The notes under the pieces: model-generated | Told to the model about the DNA's origin: nothing | Databases searched by the model: none | Seen by the model: the letters and a program-made list of their open reading frames with translations, nothing else | Translations under genes and position numbers: made by a program | Origin: Paracoccus versutus | GTDB lineage: Bacteria; Pseudomonadota; Alphaproteobacteria; Rhodobacterales; Rhodobacteraceae | Length of the DNA stretch: 64,000 nucleotides | Assembly (NCBI RefSeq): GCF_000763885.1 | Contig: NZ_JRKO01000011.1 | Coordinates: 1 to 64,000 of the forward strand | Direction of reading: 5' to 3' | Shown here: positions 8,241 to 24,068 of the stretch, in pieces | Layout of the letters: each line of letters begins with the position of its first letter | Position numbering within the stretch: position 1 is the first letter of the stretch

Positions 8241-9467
8241 TTACTTGAACCTGGCGTTGCGGTTCGCCACCAGCTTCAGCCGCAGCGCGTTGAGCCGGAT
8301 GAAGCCCGCCGCGTCCTTCTGGTCATAGGCGCCGGCATCGTCCTCGAAGGTGACGTGCTTTTCGCTGTAGAGCGAATGGTCCGACCAGCGGCCGACCGTG
8401 TGGACGCTGCCCTTGTAGAGCTTCAGCCGCACGGTGCCGGTCACATGTTCCTGGCTCTTGTCGATCAGCGCCTGCAGCATCTCGCGCTCGGGGCTGAACC
8501 AGAAGCCGTTGTAGATCAGCTCGGCATAGCGCGGCATGATCGAATCCTTGAGATGGCCGGCGCCGCTGTCCAGCGTGATCTGTTCGATGCCGCGATGCGC
8601 CTCGAGCAGGATGGTGCCGCCGGGGGTCTCGTAGATGCCGCGCGACTTCATGCCGACGAAGCGGTTTTCCACGAAGTCGAGCCGGCCGATGCCGTGCCTG
8701 CGGCCGTATTCGTTCAGCGCGGTCAGGATGGTGGCGGGCGACAGCGCCTCGCCGTTGATCGAGACCGCGTCGCCCCGCTCGAAGCCGATCTCGATGTATT
8801 CGGGCTGGTCGGGCGCGTCCTCGGGGCTGACGGTGCGCTGGTAGACGTAGTCGGGCGCTTCCTCGGCGGGGTTTTCCAGCGCCTTGCCCTCGCTGCTGGT
8901 GTGCAGCAGGTTGGCATCGACCGAGAAGGGCGCCTCGCCACGCTTGTCCCTGGCGATCGGGATCTGGTGTTCTTCGGCGAATTCGATCAGCCGGGTGCGC
9001 GAGGTCAGATCCCATTCCCGCCAGGGCGCGATCACCTTGATCGAGGGGTCGAGCGCATAGGCCGACAGTTCGAACCGGACCTGGTCGTTGCCCTTGCCGG
9101 TGGCGCCATGGGCCACGGCATCGGCACCGTGGCGATGCGCGATTTCCACCAGGTGCTTGGAGATCAGCGGGCGGGCGATCGAGGTGCCCAGCAGGTAAAG
9201 CCCCTCGTAGACCGCATTGGCGCGGAACATCGGGAAGACGAAATCGCGCACGAACTCCTCGCGCACGTCGACGATATGGATGTTTTCCGGCTTGATGCCC
9301 AGCAGTTCGGCCTTCTGGCGCGCCGGCTCCAGCTCCTCGCCCTGGCCCAGGTCGGCGGTGAAGGTGATGACCTCGCAGCCATATTCGGTCTGCAGCCATT
9401 TCAGGATGATCGAGGTGTCGAGCCCGCCCGAATAGGCAAGGACGACTTTCTTCGGCGCGTCGGACAT
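8241..9467 (-). CDS. argG: Argininosuccinate synthase
   Basis: 408 residues, normal length. ATP pyrophosphatase loop '[19 protein letters not shown]' at the N-terminus, then '[14 protein letters not shown]', '[14 protein letters not shown]' and '[11 protein letters not shown]', all typical ArgG segments. It joins citrulline and aspartate using ATP in arginine synthesis. The start is the ATG giving 'MSDAPKK'; a 12-codon upstream extension is not needed. Transcribed divergently from a membrane protein gene and ended by a clear terminator. Confidence 0.97.
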   Translation of the reverse strand: MSDAPKKVVLAYSGGLDTSIILKWLQTEYGCEVITFTADLGQGEELEPARQKAELLGIKPENIHIVDVREEFVRDFVFPMFRANAVYEGLYLLGTSIARPLISKHLVEIAHRHGADAVAHGATGKGNDQVRFELSAYALDPSIKVIAPWREWDLTSRTRLIEFAEEHQIPIARDKRGEAPFSVDANLLHTSSEGKALENPAEEAPDYVYQRTVSPEDAPDQPEYIEIGFERGDAVSINGEALSPATILTALNEYGRRHGIGRLDFVENRFVGMKSRGIYETPGGTILLEAHRGIEQITLDSGAGHLKDSIMPRYAELIYNGFWFSPEREMLQALIDKSQEHVTGTVRLKLYKGSVHTVGRWSDHSLYSEKHVTFEDDAGAYDQKDAAGFIRLNALRLKLVANRNARFK

Positions 9468-9517
9468 GCGATATGGCCCCCGTTTTTTGAGTTGATGTTG
9501 CAATAGGATGTTTTCCG

Positions 9518-10360
9518 ATGACCGACAAGAGCGGGGCGCGGCCCAACCGCAGGCAGGGCTTTTCCGGCAAACCGGGGGGATTTCGGCACGGGGCCCGGAG
9601 CAGGGTCATCCTGTGCCGGCGCAGGCTGCGGCGGGCGCGCGATGCCTTCATGGACCAGGCGGGCGCGCTGCTGCGGCGCGTCTTTCGCGATTGCTGGTGG
9701 CTCAGCGCGATCATCGCCGCGGTCCTTTTCCTGCCGCCGCTGCTGGTCGAGCCGCTGCCCGCCTGGCATGATCCCGTCGCCCTTGCCGTGCTGACGCTGG
9801 CCTTCGGCATCGCGGTGCTGGGCTGGGCCATCGCGATCATGGGCAGCCTGCAGCGCTGGCCCGGTTTCAGGCTGGGGCTGACCATCGCCATTCCGCTTGG
9901 CATGGCCATGCTTGCCCGGCGGGGCGCGCGCGACATCCTGGCGCACAGTTTCGGGGTTTCGCCCGACGCCTTTCCGATGAGCCTGGACGTGCTGACCGCG
10001 GTCATGAGCCTTTGGCTGACCTTCGCCGGGGTCGGGGCGCTGCTCATGCTGCTGCTGTTCGGGCTGTTTACCTTGCAAATGCTGACGGGGGGCGGCGGCG
10101 CAGCCCTGCGGTCGATGGCCTTTGTCCTGCCGCTCAGCGCGATGATCGCGATGCCGCTGGCATCATCGCTGGCGATCATGCCCGACCTGCCCGGCACCGT
10201 CCGCGCGCTGGATGGGCAGGAAAGCTACCGATGCGCGTTCCCTTCCATGCCGTCCCGGCCCCTTGCCGTCACCTTCCTTTCCGATACGCAGGTGCTTGCC
10301 TGGATGCCCGATACCGCGCAGCCCGTCGTCCTGCCCTGCGAGATGGACGCCGCCCGCTAG
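9518..10360 (+). CDS. Unrecognised multi-pass membrane protein
   Basis: 280 residues, no family recognised. The first 45 residues are basic (many Arg/Lys). About five to six hydrophobic segments follow: '[17 protein letters not shown]', '[20 protein letters not shown]', '[15 protein letters not shown]', '[24 protein letters not shown]', '[23 protein letters not shown]'. A C-terminal soluble tail of about 65 residues has two cysteines ('SYRCAF', 'LPCEM') that could form a periplasmic disulfide. A GGATG ribosome site precedes the ATG. It stands alone between divergent argG and ilvA, and codon usage looks like its neighbours. Confidence 0.7.
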   Translation: MTDKSGARPNRRQGFSGKPGGFRHGARSRVILCRRRLRRARDAFMDQAGALLRRVFRDCWWLSAIIAAVLFLPPLLVEPLPAWHDPVALAVLTLAFGIAVLGWAIAIMGSLQRWPGFRLGLTIAIPLGMAMLARRGARDILAHSFGVSPDAFPMSLDVLTAVMSLWLTFAGVGALLMLLLFGLFTLQMLTGGGGAALRSMAFVLPLSAMIAMPLASSLAIMPDLPGTVRALDGQESYRCAFPSMPSRPLAVTFLSDTQVLAWMPDTAQPVVLPCEMDAAR

Positions 10361-10438
10361 CCAGGGCGGGCGGGCATCGCCCAGGGCGGCAAGCCATCCC
10401 CACTTGCCAACCGCCGCTTTTCGCGCCATTCGCCGGTC

Positions 10439-11677
10439 ATGGAAAACTTTGCCGCCTCTGTCCGCCAGGCCGGGATCGCGCTACGCGACCTTTTCGAGCC
10501 GACGCCCTTGCAGAAGAACGACCACCTTTCGGCGAAATACGGCGCCGAGATCTGGCTGAAACGCGAGGACCTGACGCCGGTGCGCAGCTACAAGCTGCGC
10601 GGCGCCTTCAACGCCATGCGCAAGATCGGCGCCGGGCCGCAGGGGCATTTCGTCTGCGCCAGCGCCGGCAACCACGCGCAGGGCATGGCCTATGCCTGCC
10701 GCCATTTCGGCACCCGCGGCACGATCTTCATGCCCGTCACCACGCCCCGGCAAAAGATCGACAAGACCCGCATCTTCGGCAATGGCGCCATCGAGATCGT
10801 GCTGACCGGGGATTATTTCGACCAGACGCTGGCCGCGGCGCAGGATTTCGCCCGCGCGCAGGGCGCCACCTTCCTGTCGCCCTTCAACGACCCGGACATC
10901 ATCGAGGGGCAGGCCACGGTGGGGCTGGAACTGCTCGAGCAGCTGGGCGGGGCGCCGGATGTCGTCGTTCTGCCGGTCGGCGGCGGCGGGCTGGCCGCCG
11001 GCGTCACCCGGCTGCTGGCCGAGCTGGCCCCCAGCACCCGCGCCGAATTCGCCGAGCCGGAGGGCGGCGCCAGCCTGCGCGAGGCGCTGCTGGCCGGCGC
11101 CCCCGTGACCCTGCCCGCCGTGGACAATTTCGTCGATGGCGCCGCCGTGGCGCGGATCGGCGACCTGCCCTTTGCCGCGCTTGCCGGTTTCGACGCCGAG
11201 CGCGTCCATACCGCGCCCGAGGATCGCATCTGCGCCACCATGCTCGAGATGCTGAACATCGAGGGCATCGTGCTGGAACCGGCCGGGGCGCTGGCGGTGG
11301 ACGTGCTGCGCGACATCCCGGATCTCGCCGGCAAGCGGGTGGTCTGCATCTGCTCGGGCGGGAATTTCGACTTCGAACGCCTGCCCGAGGTCAAGGAACG
11401 CGCCCAGCGTTTCTCGGGGCTCAAGCGCTATTTCATCCTGCGCATGCCGCAGCGGCCCGGCGCGCTGCGCGACTTCCTGCAGCTGCTTGGCCCCGAGGAC
11501 GATATCGCCCGCTTCGAATACCTGAAGAAATCGGCGCGCAACTTCGGCTCGGTCCTGATCGGCATCGAGACCACCGCGCCGGAAAACCTCGCCCGGCTGT
11601 GCGAAAGGCTGGAGGCGGCGGGGATCGGCCATCGCGACATCACCCGCGACCCGGTGCTGGCGGAATTCCTGATCTGA
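10439..11677 (+). CDS. ilvA: Threonine ammonia-lyase (threonine dehydratase)
   Basis: 412 residues, fold-type II PLP enzyme. PLP lysine is Lys52 in 'VRSYKLRGAFNAM'; phosphate loop 'LPVGGGGLAAGVTRLL'; 'CASAGNHAQGMAYACRHF'. A C-terminal regulatory ACT-like domain starts around 325 ('KRYFILRMPQRPGALRDFLQLLG'), so isoleucine feedback control is likely. Converts threonine to 2-oxobutyrate for isoleucine synthesis. Monocistronic as far as can be seen, converging with the Hpt gene 7 bases after its stop. Confidence 0.95.
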   Translation: MENFAASVRQAGIALRDLFEPTPLQKNDHLSAKYGAEIWLKREDLTPVRSYKLRGAFNAMRKIGAGPQGHFVCASAGNHAQGMAYACRHFGTRGTIFMPVTTPRQKIDKTRIFGNGAIEIVLTGDYFDQTLAAAQDFARAQGATFLSPFNDPDIIEGQATVGLELLEQLGGAPDVVVLPVGGGGLAAGVTRLLAELAPSTRAEFAEPEGGASLREALLAGAPVTLPAVDNFVDGAAVARIGDLPFAALAGFDAERVHTAPEDRICATMLEMLNIEGIVLEPAGALAVDVLRDIPDLAGKRVVCICSGGNFDFERLPEVKERAQRFSGLKRYFILRMPQRPGALRDFLQLLGPEDDIARFEYLKKSARNFGSVLIGIETTAPENLARLCERLEAAGIGHRDITRDPVLAEFLI

Positions 11678-11684
11678 CCGGCGC

Positions 11685-12035
11685 TCAGGCAAGGCGCGCC
11701 CGCCTGTCGGGGCGCAGCGCCGCGTCCAGTTGCCGCATCAGCGCCTGTTTCGACGCGGAATAGCTGGCCAGCAGCGATTCGACATCGACCTCGGCCGCCC
11801 GGCCACCGGCGGCCTTGCGTTCGCCCGCATCGCAAAGATTGCCGAAATCGGTAAAGCCCAGGTTCCAGGCGCATCCCTTCAGGAAATGCAGGTCGGTTTC
11901 CAGCTGCAGCACGTCCCGGCGCGACAGGCGCATGATGACGCCTTCCACCTCGTCCAGAAACAGCTCCAGGATCAGCTGGAATTCGTCATCGCCGACCTCC
12001 CCGCGCAGTTCGTTGATACGGTTCCAATCCAGCAT
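11685..12035 (-). CDS. Hpt-domain phosphotransfer protein
   Basis: 116 residues, all helical, with the Hpt signature 'LETDLHFLKGCAWNLGFTDF'; His50 is the expected phosphorylated residue. It has no other domain. It is divergent from a response regulator/PP2C protein (12155), so the two may form a phosphorelay: Hpt passing phosphate to the receiver Asp, or an output module of an unlinked hybrid kinase. ATG at 12035 is preferred over an in-frame TTG two codons upstream. Confidence 0.88.
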   Translation of the reverse strand: MLDWNRINELRGEVGDDEFQLILELFLDEVEGVIMRLSRRDVLQLETDLHFLKGCAWNLGFTDFGNLCDAGERKAAGGRAAEVDVESLLASYSASKQALMRQLDAALRPDRRARLA

Positions 12036-12154
12036 GGACAACCCTCGGAAGAATCACCCGGCCTTCATAACAGCAATTTCATCTATGACGTGTTAATCGC
12101 GAAAATTGTCTGGATTAACGGAACATTCAGACCCCGTGGTCTAGACCCTGGCGC

Positions 12155-13426
12155 ATGATGATCCTCGATCCCCAGGCCGCGACGACGATACCGCACAGCA
12201 TGCGGCTGGTGCTGCTTGTCGACGACAGCCGGGCGCAAAGGCGGACCCTGGCGGTGCAGCTCATCCGCGCCGGCTACCAGGTGGTCGAGGCGGCCAGCGG
12301 CGACGAGGCGATGCGCATCTGCCTGGAACGGCGGCCGGACATCGTGATCTCGGACTGGATGATGCCGGGGCAAAGCGGGCTGGAATTCTGCCGCCGCTTC
12401 CGCGAGATGCAGTCGGACCGCTATGGCTATTTCATCCTGCTGACCTCGCGCAACGACAAGAAGGACATCGCCCAGGGGCTGCGCGCCGGCGCCGACGAAT
12501 TCCTGACCAAGCCGGTCTCGGGCGCCGAACTGCTGGCGCGGCTTTCCGCCAGCGAACGCATTCTGCGCATGGAGGAAAGCCTGCGTAGCGCCAATGCCCA
12601 GCTCAGCGCCACCCTGGCCCAGCTGCGCGAGACCCAGGCCGCGATCGACCGCGACCTGCGCGAGGCGCAGCGCCTTCAGCAGGGGCTGGTGCGGGAACGC
12701 CATGGCCGCTACGGCGATTTCGACCTGTCGCTGCTGATGCGCCCGGCCGGCCATATCGGCGGCGACCTGGTCGGCTTCTTCCCGATCAACGCCCGCCGCA
12801 TCGGGCTGTTCGCGCTGGACGTGGCGGGCCATGGCGTTGCCTCGGCGCTGCTTTGCGCCCGGCTGGCGGCGCTGCTGTCGGGCGGAACGGACCAGAACAT
12901 CGCGCTGCGCATCACCGATCTGGGCCTTTACGACGCCCGCCCCCCGGCCGAAGTCCTGCGCCACCTGAACACGCTGATGATCGAGGAATTGCGCATCGAA
13001 TCCTATTTCACCATGGTCTATGCCGACCTGGACTTCCTGACCGGCCAACTGCGGCTGGTGCAGGCGGGCCACCCCCATCCGGTGCTGCAACACGCCGACG
13101 GCCGCATCGAGCGGATCGGCGGCGGCGGCCTGCCCGTGGGGGTCTTTCCCGATGCCGCATATGACGAGGTGCAACTGGCGCTCGGCCCCGGCGACAGGCT
13201 GTTCATCAGCTCGGACGGGCTGACCGAAAGCGAGAACGCGCGCGGCGAACCCCTGGGCGAGGAGGGACTGAACGCCATCCTGCGCACCAATGCGACGCTG
13301 CGCGGCGATGCGCTGCTGGAATCGATCTGCTGGTCGGCGGCGCATTACGCCGGCGGCCGGCGCAGCGACGACATCTCGGCCGTGCTGGTCGAGCGGCAGA
13401 GGAACGGCGACCACCCATGGGGCTGA
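12155..13426 (+). CDS. Response regulator with PP2C-type serine phosphatase output (RsbU/SpoIIE class)
   Basis: 423 residues. Receiver domain about 16-135: 'VLLVDDSRAQRRTL', phospho-acceptor Asp67 in 'IVISDWMMPGQSG', 'FILLTSR', conserved Lys in 'FLTKPVSG'. A coiled-coil linker spans about 140-185. PP2C_SIG domain follows from about 195: 'MRPAGHIGGDLVGFF', 'FALDVAGHGVASAL', 'GDRLFISSDGLTES', 'RRSDDISAVLV', with the metal-binding Asp pairs present. Such proteins dephosphorylate an anti-sigma antagonist in partner-switching stress control. No rsbV/rsbW is visible in this window. Divergent from the Hpt gene. Confidence 0.93.
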   Translation: MMILDPQAATTIPHSMRLVLLVDDSRAQRRTLAVQLIRAGYQVVEAASGDEAMRICLERRPDIVISDWMMPGQSGLEFCRRFREMQSDRYGYFILLTSRNDKKDIAQGLRAGADEFLTKPVSGAELLARLSASERILRMEESLRSANAQLSATLAQLRETQAAIDRDLREAQRLQQGLVRERHGRYGDFDLSLLMRPAGHIGGDLVGFFPINARRIGLFALDVAGHGVASALLCARLAALLSGGTDQNIALRITDLGLYDARPPAEVLRHLNTLMIEELRIESYFTMVYADLDFLTGQLRLVQAGHPHPVLQHADGRIERIGGGGLPVGVFPDAAYDEVQLALGPGDRLFISSDGLTESENARGEPLGEEGLNAILRTNATLRGDALLESICWSAAHYAGGRRSDDISAVLVERQRNGDHPWG

Positions 13427-13437
13427 GCAGGCGCGGC

Positions 13438-13878
13438 TCAGATCCGCCGCAACGCCGCCCGCACCAGGGCGCGCGAGCCCGGATCGGGCAACAGTTCCAC
13501 GACCTGCCGCAGGGGCACCCAATGCGCCTCATGCCCCGGTTCGGCGGGGGCGCCCAGCCGCGCCACCGGACGCGCCAGCCAGAGGGTGCAGAGCTTTTCC
13601 GCCCAGAACCCGTAATCCGGCATATGGCAAAAGCGCCGGTAGGCGCCGAAGCGGCGCGGATTGCCGATGCTCCAGCCGGTCTCCTCGCGCACCTCGCGAT
13701 GCAGCGCGGCCAGCGGCGATTCGCCTGGGTCGATGCCGCCGCCGGGCAGCTGGAACTCCGGCTGCGGCGCCTGCTGGAAGGTCAGCAGCGCCGCACCGTC
13801 GCGGATCAACAGGCCATAGGCCCCCGGACGCAGGCGATAGGCGCGACGCCCCGGCAGCGATCCGAAACGCGGTATCAT
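13438..13878 (-). CDS. NUDIX hydrolase
   Basis: 146 residues. Complete Nudix box 'GGGIDPGESPLAALHREVREETGW' in the expected order (G x5 E x7 R E x2 E E x G). Substrate unknown; the N-terminus 'RLRPGAYGLLIRDGAALLTFQ' fits ADP-ribose/NDP-sugar type pyrophosphatases. Start is the ATG giving 'MIPRFGS'; a 13-codon upstream extension has poor character. The 12-bp gap to the convergent PP2C gene leaves no terminator. Confidence 0.9.
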   Translation of the reverse strand: MIPRFGSLPGRRAYRLRPGAYGLLIRDGAALLTFQQAPQPEFQLPGGGIDPGESPLAALHREVREETGWSIGNPRRFGAYRRFCHMPDYGFWAEKLCTLWLARPVARLGAPAEPGHEAHWVPLRQVVELLPDPGSRALVRAALRRI

Positions 13879-14045
13879 GCGGCTTGCTTTCCTTTCCCCA
13901 CGGCGCCTTGCCGGCACCCTTCCTGGCCGGGAAGGCCATGGCGACGCCCTTCGCGGCTCCGCATGGCTTCTTCGTTCCCCAAATACTCATGCAACCGCGC
14001 CACCGGCGACAAGGCCCGCCCGAAAGGGCCCCTGCCGCGCAAAGC

Positions 14046-14081
14046 AAAAGCCGCGCAAACCCAAGGGCTTGCGCGGCTTTT
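14046..14081 (-). terminator. Intrinsic terminator of tRNA-Leu
   Basis: Perfect 13-bp stem AAAAGCCGCGCAA / TTGCGCGGCTTTT with a 10-nt loop, just downstream of the tRNA on its strand and ending in a U-run. The stem is symmetric, so it could also stop opposite-strand transcription. Confidence 0.85.
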
Positions 14082-14086
14082 GTTTA

Positions 14087-14171
14087 TGGTGCCCAGGAGA
14101 GGACTCGAACCTCCACGCCTTGCGGCACACGGACCTGAACCGTGCGCGTCTACCAATTCCGCCACCTGGGC
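14087..14171 (-). tRNA. tRNA-Leu, anticodon CAG
   Basis: On the minus strand the RNA starts GCCCAGGTGGCGGAATTGG and ends CCTGGGCACCA. The 7-bp acceptor stem GCCCAGG/CCTGGGC is perfect, discriminator A, CCA is encoded. D-loop contains GGTAGACGC; the anticodon loop GTTCAGGTC reads CAG; a long variable arm and GGTTCGAGTCC T-arm fit class II tRNA-Leu. Length 85 nt with CCA. Confidence 0.97.
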
Positions 14172-15739
<1,568 letters not shown>

Positions 15740-15740
<1 letters not shown>

Positions 15741-16543
15741 TGGACCACAACACCCTCGTTGCCGCCGCCCTTGGTCTGCTGGAGGGGCTGACCGAGTTCA
15801 TTCCCGTGTCCTCGACCGGCCACGTGCTGCTGGCCGGGCATTTCCTGGGCTTCGATTCGCCTGGCCGCGCCTTCGAGGTGCTGATCCAGCTGGGCGCCAT
15901 CATGGCCATCCTGGGCGTCTATTCCGGGCGGCTGTGGCGGATCTTCACCAGCGCGCCGCATGACCCGCGCGCGCGGCGCTTCATCCTGGCGGTGCTGCTG
16001 GCCTTCCTGCCCGCGGTGGTGATCGGCGTGCTGGCGCATCGCATCATCAAGGAAGTGCTGTTCGAAACCCCGGCCCTGATCGCCATCATGCTGATCGTCG
16101 GCGGGGTGGTGCTGCTGTTCGTGGACCGGATGGCGACCCGGCCGCGCCATTTCTCGGCCGAGGATTTCCCGCTGCCCATGGCGCTGAAGATCGGCTTCAT
16201 CCAGTGCCTGGCGATGATTCCCGGCGTCTCGCGTTCGGGGGCGACCATCGTCGGTGCCCTGCTTCTGGGCGCGGACAAGCGTTCTGCCGCGGAATTCAGC
16301 TTTTTCCTGTCCATGCCGACGATGCTGGGCGCTTTCGTCTATGACCTCTACAAGAACCGCGACATCCTGGACGCAGCGGCGACCGGGAACATCGTGCTGG
16401 GCTTCGTCTGCGCCTTCCTGGCCGCCGTGGTCGTGGTGCGGGGGCTGCTGAACTATGTCTCGACCTATGGCTACGGCTTCTTCGCCTGGTGGCGAATCGT
16501 GGTCGGGGCCGTGGTTCTGCTGGCTTTGCAGGCAGGATGGTAA
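15740..16543 (+). CDS. uppP: Undecaprenyl-diphosphatase UppP
   Basis: 267 residues, eight or so membrane segments. Catalytic motifs '[19 protein letters not shown]' (Glu-rich box plus SSTGH) and '[21 protein letters not shown]' are intact. It dephosphorylates undecaprenyl-PP to recycle the lipid carrier of peptidoglycan and confers bacitracin tolerance. Coupled by TGATG to the NDUFA9-like gene. Confidence 0.96.
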
Positions 16544-16693
16544 ACAATGCTGACCCATTTTTCGCATTTGCAGCATGGAAAAGTGAAGGCGGATCGGAAG
16601 AATCGTTAATTAGGTCAACTGTGCTGACTTTTCTTTGACGGCAGCCTGTCTTATCAGGCTGTGAACACCCTCGTCATCGAAGGACGCGCAGCC

Positions 16694-18187
16694 ATGGCCA
16701 CGCAGAAGATGCTCAAATTCGTCACCATCGGGCGCGAGATGCCCGAGAAGCGTGACGCGGCATCCCGCTCGGAAGATTTCCACGAGATCTATCGCGAGTT
16801 CGCCGAAGCCAAGGCCAAGGAACAGGCCAGCCGCTGCAGCCAATGCGGCGTGCCCTATTGCCAGAGCCATTGCCCGCTGCACAACAACATCCCCGACTGG
16901 CTGCGCCTGACCGCCGAGGGCCGCACGCAGGAAGCCTATCTGCGCAGCCAGGAGACCAACACCTTCCCCGAGATCTGTGGCCGCATCTGCCCGCAGGACC
17001 GGCTGTGCGAGGGCAATTGCGTCATCGAACAGTCCGGCCACGGCACCGTCACCATCGGCGCCATCGAGAAATACATCACCGACACCGCTTGGGAGCAGGG
17101 CTGGATCACCCCGGTCGTGCCGATGCAGGAACGGCCGGAATCCATCGGCATCATCGGTGCCGGGCCCGGCGGGCTTGCCGCCGCCGACCGGCTGCGCCGC
17201 ATGGGCTTCCAGGTCACGGTCTATGATCGCCACGACCGCGCCGGCGGGCTGATGATCTATGGCATCCCCGGCTTCAAGCTGGAAAAGCAGGTGGTCGAGC
17301 GGCGCACGGAGCAGCTGGCCCAGGGCGGCGTGGACTTCGTGCTGAACGTCAATGTCGGCGAGGACATCAGCTTCGACGCCATCCGCGGCAAGCATGACGC
17401 GGTGCTGATCGCGACCGGCGTCTACAAGACCCGCGACCTGGACATCGACAATGCCGCCGCCAAGGGCGTGGTGCGGGCGCTGGATTACCTGACCGCCTCG
17501 AACCGGGTGGACCTGGGCGACGAGATCCCCGACTACGAGGATGGCGAGCTGAACGCCAAGGGCAAGCGCGTCGTGGTCATCGGCGGCGGCGACACCGCGA
17601 TGGATTGCGTCAGGACGGCGATCCGCCAGGGCGCGCAATCGGTGAAATGCCTTTACCGCCGCGACCGGGCCAACATGCCCGGCAGCCAGCGCGAGGTGCA
17701 GAACGCCGAGGAAGAAGGCGTCGAGTTCGTCTGGCTGTCCGCCCCCGGCGCCTTTACCGGCCATGTCACCGGCGAGGCGATGGTCGCGCAGGAACGCGAC
17801 GTGGACGACACCGGCGAGATCCCGACCATCAGCGCCGTGCGGGTGCAGCGGATGCGGCTGGGCCAGCCCGATGTCTCGGGCCGGCAGTCGCCGGAACTGA
17901 TCGAGGGCGCCGATTACGACGAGCCGGCCGAGCTGGTCATCAAGGCGCTGGGTTTCGAGCCCGAGGAACTGCCGCGGCTTTGGGGCGTCGATGGGCTGGA
18001 GGTCACGCGCTGGGGCACGATCAAGGCCGATTACCAGACGCACCAGACCAGCCTGCCCGGCGTCTTTGCCGTGGGCGATATCGTGCGCGGCGCCAGCCTG
18101 GTGGTCTGGGCGATCCGCGACGGCCGCGAGGCCGCCGACAGCATCGCCGGCTACCTGTCGGGTGCCGCCCGCGTCGCGGCCGAATAG
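16694..18187 (+). CDS. gltD: Glutamate synthase small subunit
   Basis: 497 residues. N-terminal cysteine clusters 'CSQCGVPYCQSHCPLHN' and 'CGRICPQDRLCEGNC' bind Fe-S; FAD loop 'IGIIGAGPGGLAAADRL'; second dinucleotide loop 'VVVIGGGDTAMDCV'; late 'GVFAVGDIVRGASLVVWAI'. It feeds electrons from NADPH to GltB. ATG at 16694 has GAAGGA nine bases upstream; an in-frame GTG at 16661 is weaker. A short inverted repeat AGCCTG-N6-CAGGCT (16643-16660) lies upstream beside a TTGACG hexamer. First gene of gltD - secreted protein - gltB. Confidence 0.96.
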   Translation: MATQKMLKFVTIGREMPEKRDAASRSEDFHEIYREFAEAKAKEQASRCSQCGVPYCQSHCPLHNNIPDWLRLTAEGRTQEAYLRSQETNTFPEICGRICPQDRLCEGNCVIEQSGHGTVTIGAIEKYITDTAWEQGWITPVVPMQERPESIGIIGAGPGGLAAADRLRRMGFQVTVYDRHDRAGGLMIYGIPGFKLEKQVVERRTEQLAQGGVDFVLNVNVGEDISFDAIRGKHDAVLIATGVYKTRDLDIDNAAAKGVVRALDYLTASNRVDLGDEIPDYEDGELNAKGKRVVVIGGGDTAMDCVRTAIRQGAQSVKCLYRRDRANMPGSQREVQNAEEEGVEFVWLSAPGAFTGHVTGEAMVAQERDVDDTGEIPTISAVRVQRMRLGQPDVSGRQSPELIEGADYDEPAELVIKALGFEPEELPRLWGVDGLEVTRWGTIKADYQTHQTSLPGVFAVGDIVRGASLVVWAIRDGREAADSIAGYLSGAARVAAE

Positions 18188-18196
18188 GGGGCGGCC

Positions 18197-18975
18197 ATGG
18201 CACGACAACCACGCCCCAGCCCCGCACCCGGCGCCGCGCCGATGGCGCGCGGCATGGCGCTGGCGGCAGGAATGGCAGCCATGCTGACGCTTCCTGCCCT
18301 GCCCGCCGCGGCGGCGAATTTCACCCCGCCTTCCGGCTGCAAGCTGGAGATCACGGTGCAGAACCGCGGTTGCAGCGTCTCGCAGCATTATCGCTGCGGC
18401 TCGGATGCGCCGGGGGACCAGCGGGTGACTTATTTCACCCCCGAGGGCCCAACCTTCCAGTCGCGCATCGACCGCGAGACGCGCTGGATGGAAAGCACCG
18501 ACCTGCGCAGCGGCCTGACCGACCTGCTGGAGGACGAGGCGCAGGACCATGCCTCGTTCAGCACGCTGCTGGAGACCGGACGCGACGATTTCGATTTCTG
18601 GACCCGCTCGAACAGCGGCGAGCGGCTGCGCCATGTGGGCCATGACGAGCTGACCGGCGAAAAGGTGCAGATCGACGGCGTGACGCTGGAGGTCACGCGC
18701 TTCGAGCTGACCACCTATGGCGAATCCGGCCAGGTGCTGATCCAGCGCCGCGGCCAGCAATTCATCAGCCGCGCGCAGGGGCGGTTCTACGGCGGGGTCG
18801 AGACCTCCGAGGACTGGACCGGCGCCGTGCAGCAGACCAACGACAGCCCGGTGACGTTCTCGTTCCCCGGACAGCCCGGCTTCGGCTCGACCAAGCCGGA
18901 ATATGATTGCGACCTGCAGATGGTGGGCGGCCAGGGCGCCGACATCCTGTGGCAGCTTACGAAGGAGGCACGGAC

Positions 18976-18979
<4 letters not shown>
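18197..18979 (+). CDS. Secreted protein of unknown function between gltD and gltB
   Basis: 260 residues. A signal peptide is clear: basic start, hydrophobic 'GMALAAGMAAMLTLPALPAAAA', cleavage before Asn. Mature part is beta-rich with cysteines in 'SGCKLEITVQNRGCSVSQHYRCGSD' and a last one near the end ('YDCDLQM'), suggesting two disulfides. 'GERLRHVGHDELTGEKVQIDGV' and 'QQFISRAQGRFYGGVE' look like a lipocalin-like or YjbF-like barrel, but I do not recognise a family. It starts 10 bases after gltD and overlaps gltB by four bases (GTGA), so it is translated with them although it is probably periplasmic. Confidence 0.8.
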
Positions 18980-23526
<4,547 letters not shown>

Positions 23527-23534
23527 GACGGATC

Positions 23535-23560
23535 GGGGGCCTGCGGGCCCCCTTTCCTTT
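23535..23560 (+). terminator. Intrinsic terminator of the glt operon
   Basis: GGGGGCC - TGCG - GGCCCCC (23535-23552) followed by TTTCCTTT, 8 bp after the gltB stop. Confidence 0.85.
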
Positions 23561-23662
23561 AGCTGCGCCAGGGACCATCCCGGCCACCGGCACCCCCGGC
23601 CACCCGGACAAATGCCGCTTCATCCGAAACACTTCCGTTGAATCGCGCTTCGGGCATGCTAT

Positions 23663-23959
23663 GTGAACTATACTGTTCAGTTGGTGGAGCCGACGGGGAT
23701 CATGTTCACAAGCGTGCTGGCCAGCCTGGGAGCCGCAATCCTGTCGATGATCCTGGGCTTGCCCTGGTGGGTCTCGGCCCTCGGCTTCCTGGGCGCGGGC
23801 GTCTGCGCCCTTTTCGCCGCCGACGCATGGGCGGCCAGAAGGATCCCGGCCGAACCGCATCAGATCCAGCGCGGCCAGCTGGAAAAATCCTCGGATCTTT
23901 ATACCGGGGCTGCGCGTCCCCGTTCGGACAACCCGGCGGCGCGCACCTTCCGGGCCTGA
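23663..23959 (+). CDS. Small membrane protein of unknown function
   Basis: 98 residues from a GTG, or 85 from the ATG at 23702, which I consider equally possible. One long hydrophobic hairpin 'VLASLGAAILSMILGLPWWVSALGFLGAGVCALFAADAW' (two short membrane spans) and a polar, Arg-rich C-terminal tail. No family recognised. No clear ribosome site for either start. Stands alone between the glt terminator and the CDF gene. Confidence 0.55.
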   Translation: MNYTVQLVEPTGIMFTSVLASLGAAILSMILGLPWWVSALGFLGAGVCALFAADAWAARRIPAEPHQIQRGQLEKSSDLYTGAARPRSDNPAARTFRA

Positions 23960-24068
23960 CCGGGGCGCCCCCTTTCCCGCAGCACGCAACTTTCCCGCAA
24001 GGCCGGTTGGCCCTGACCGCCAACCCGGATAAAACCCCGGCGCGACGGATTCGGAAAAGGAAGCGCCC

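Noticed and set aside
12138..12147. GGTCTAGACC read as a DasR/GntR operator
   Set aside because: It matches the core of that site, but the adjacent genes are unrelated to amino sugars and the amino-sugar operons use a different motif; a 10-bp palindrome alone is weak.
14087..14171. tRNA-Leu as an integration site
   Set aside because: No second copy of the tRNA 3' end and no integrase nearby in the window.
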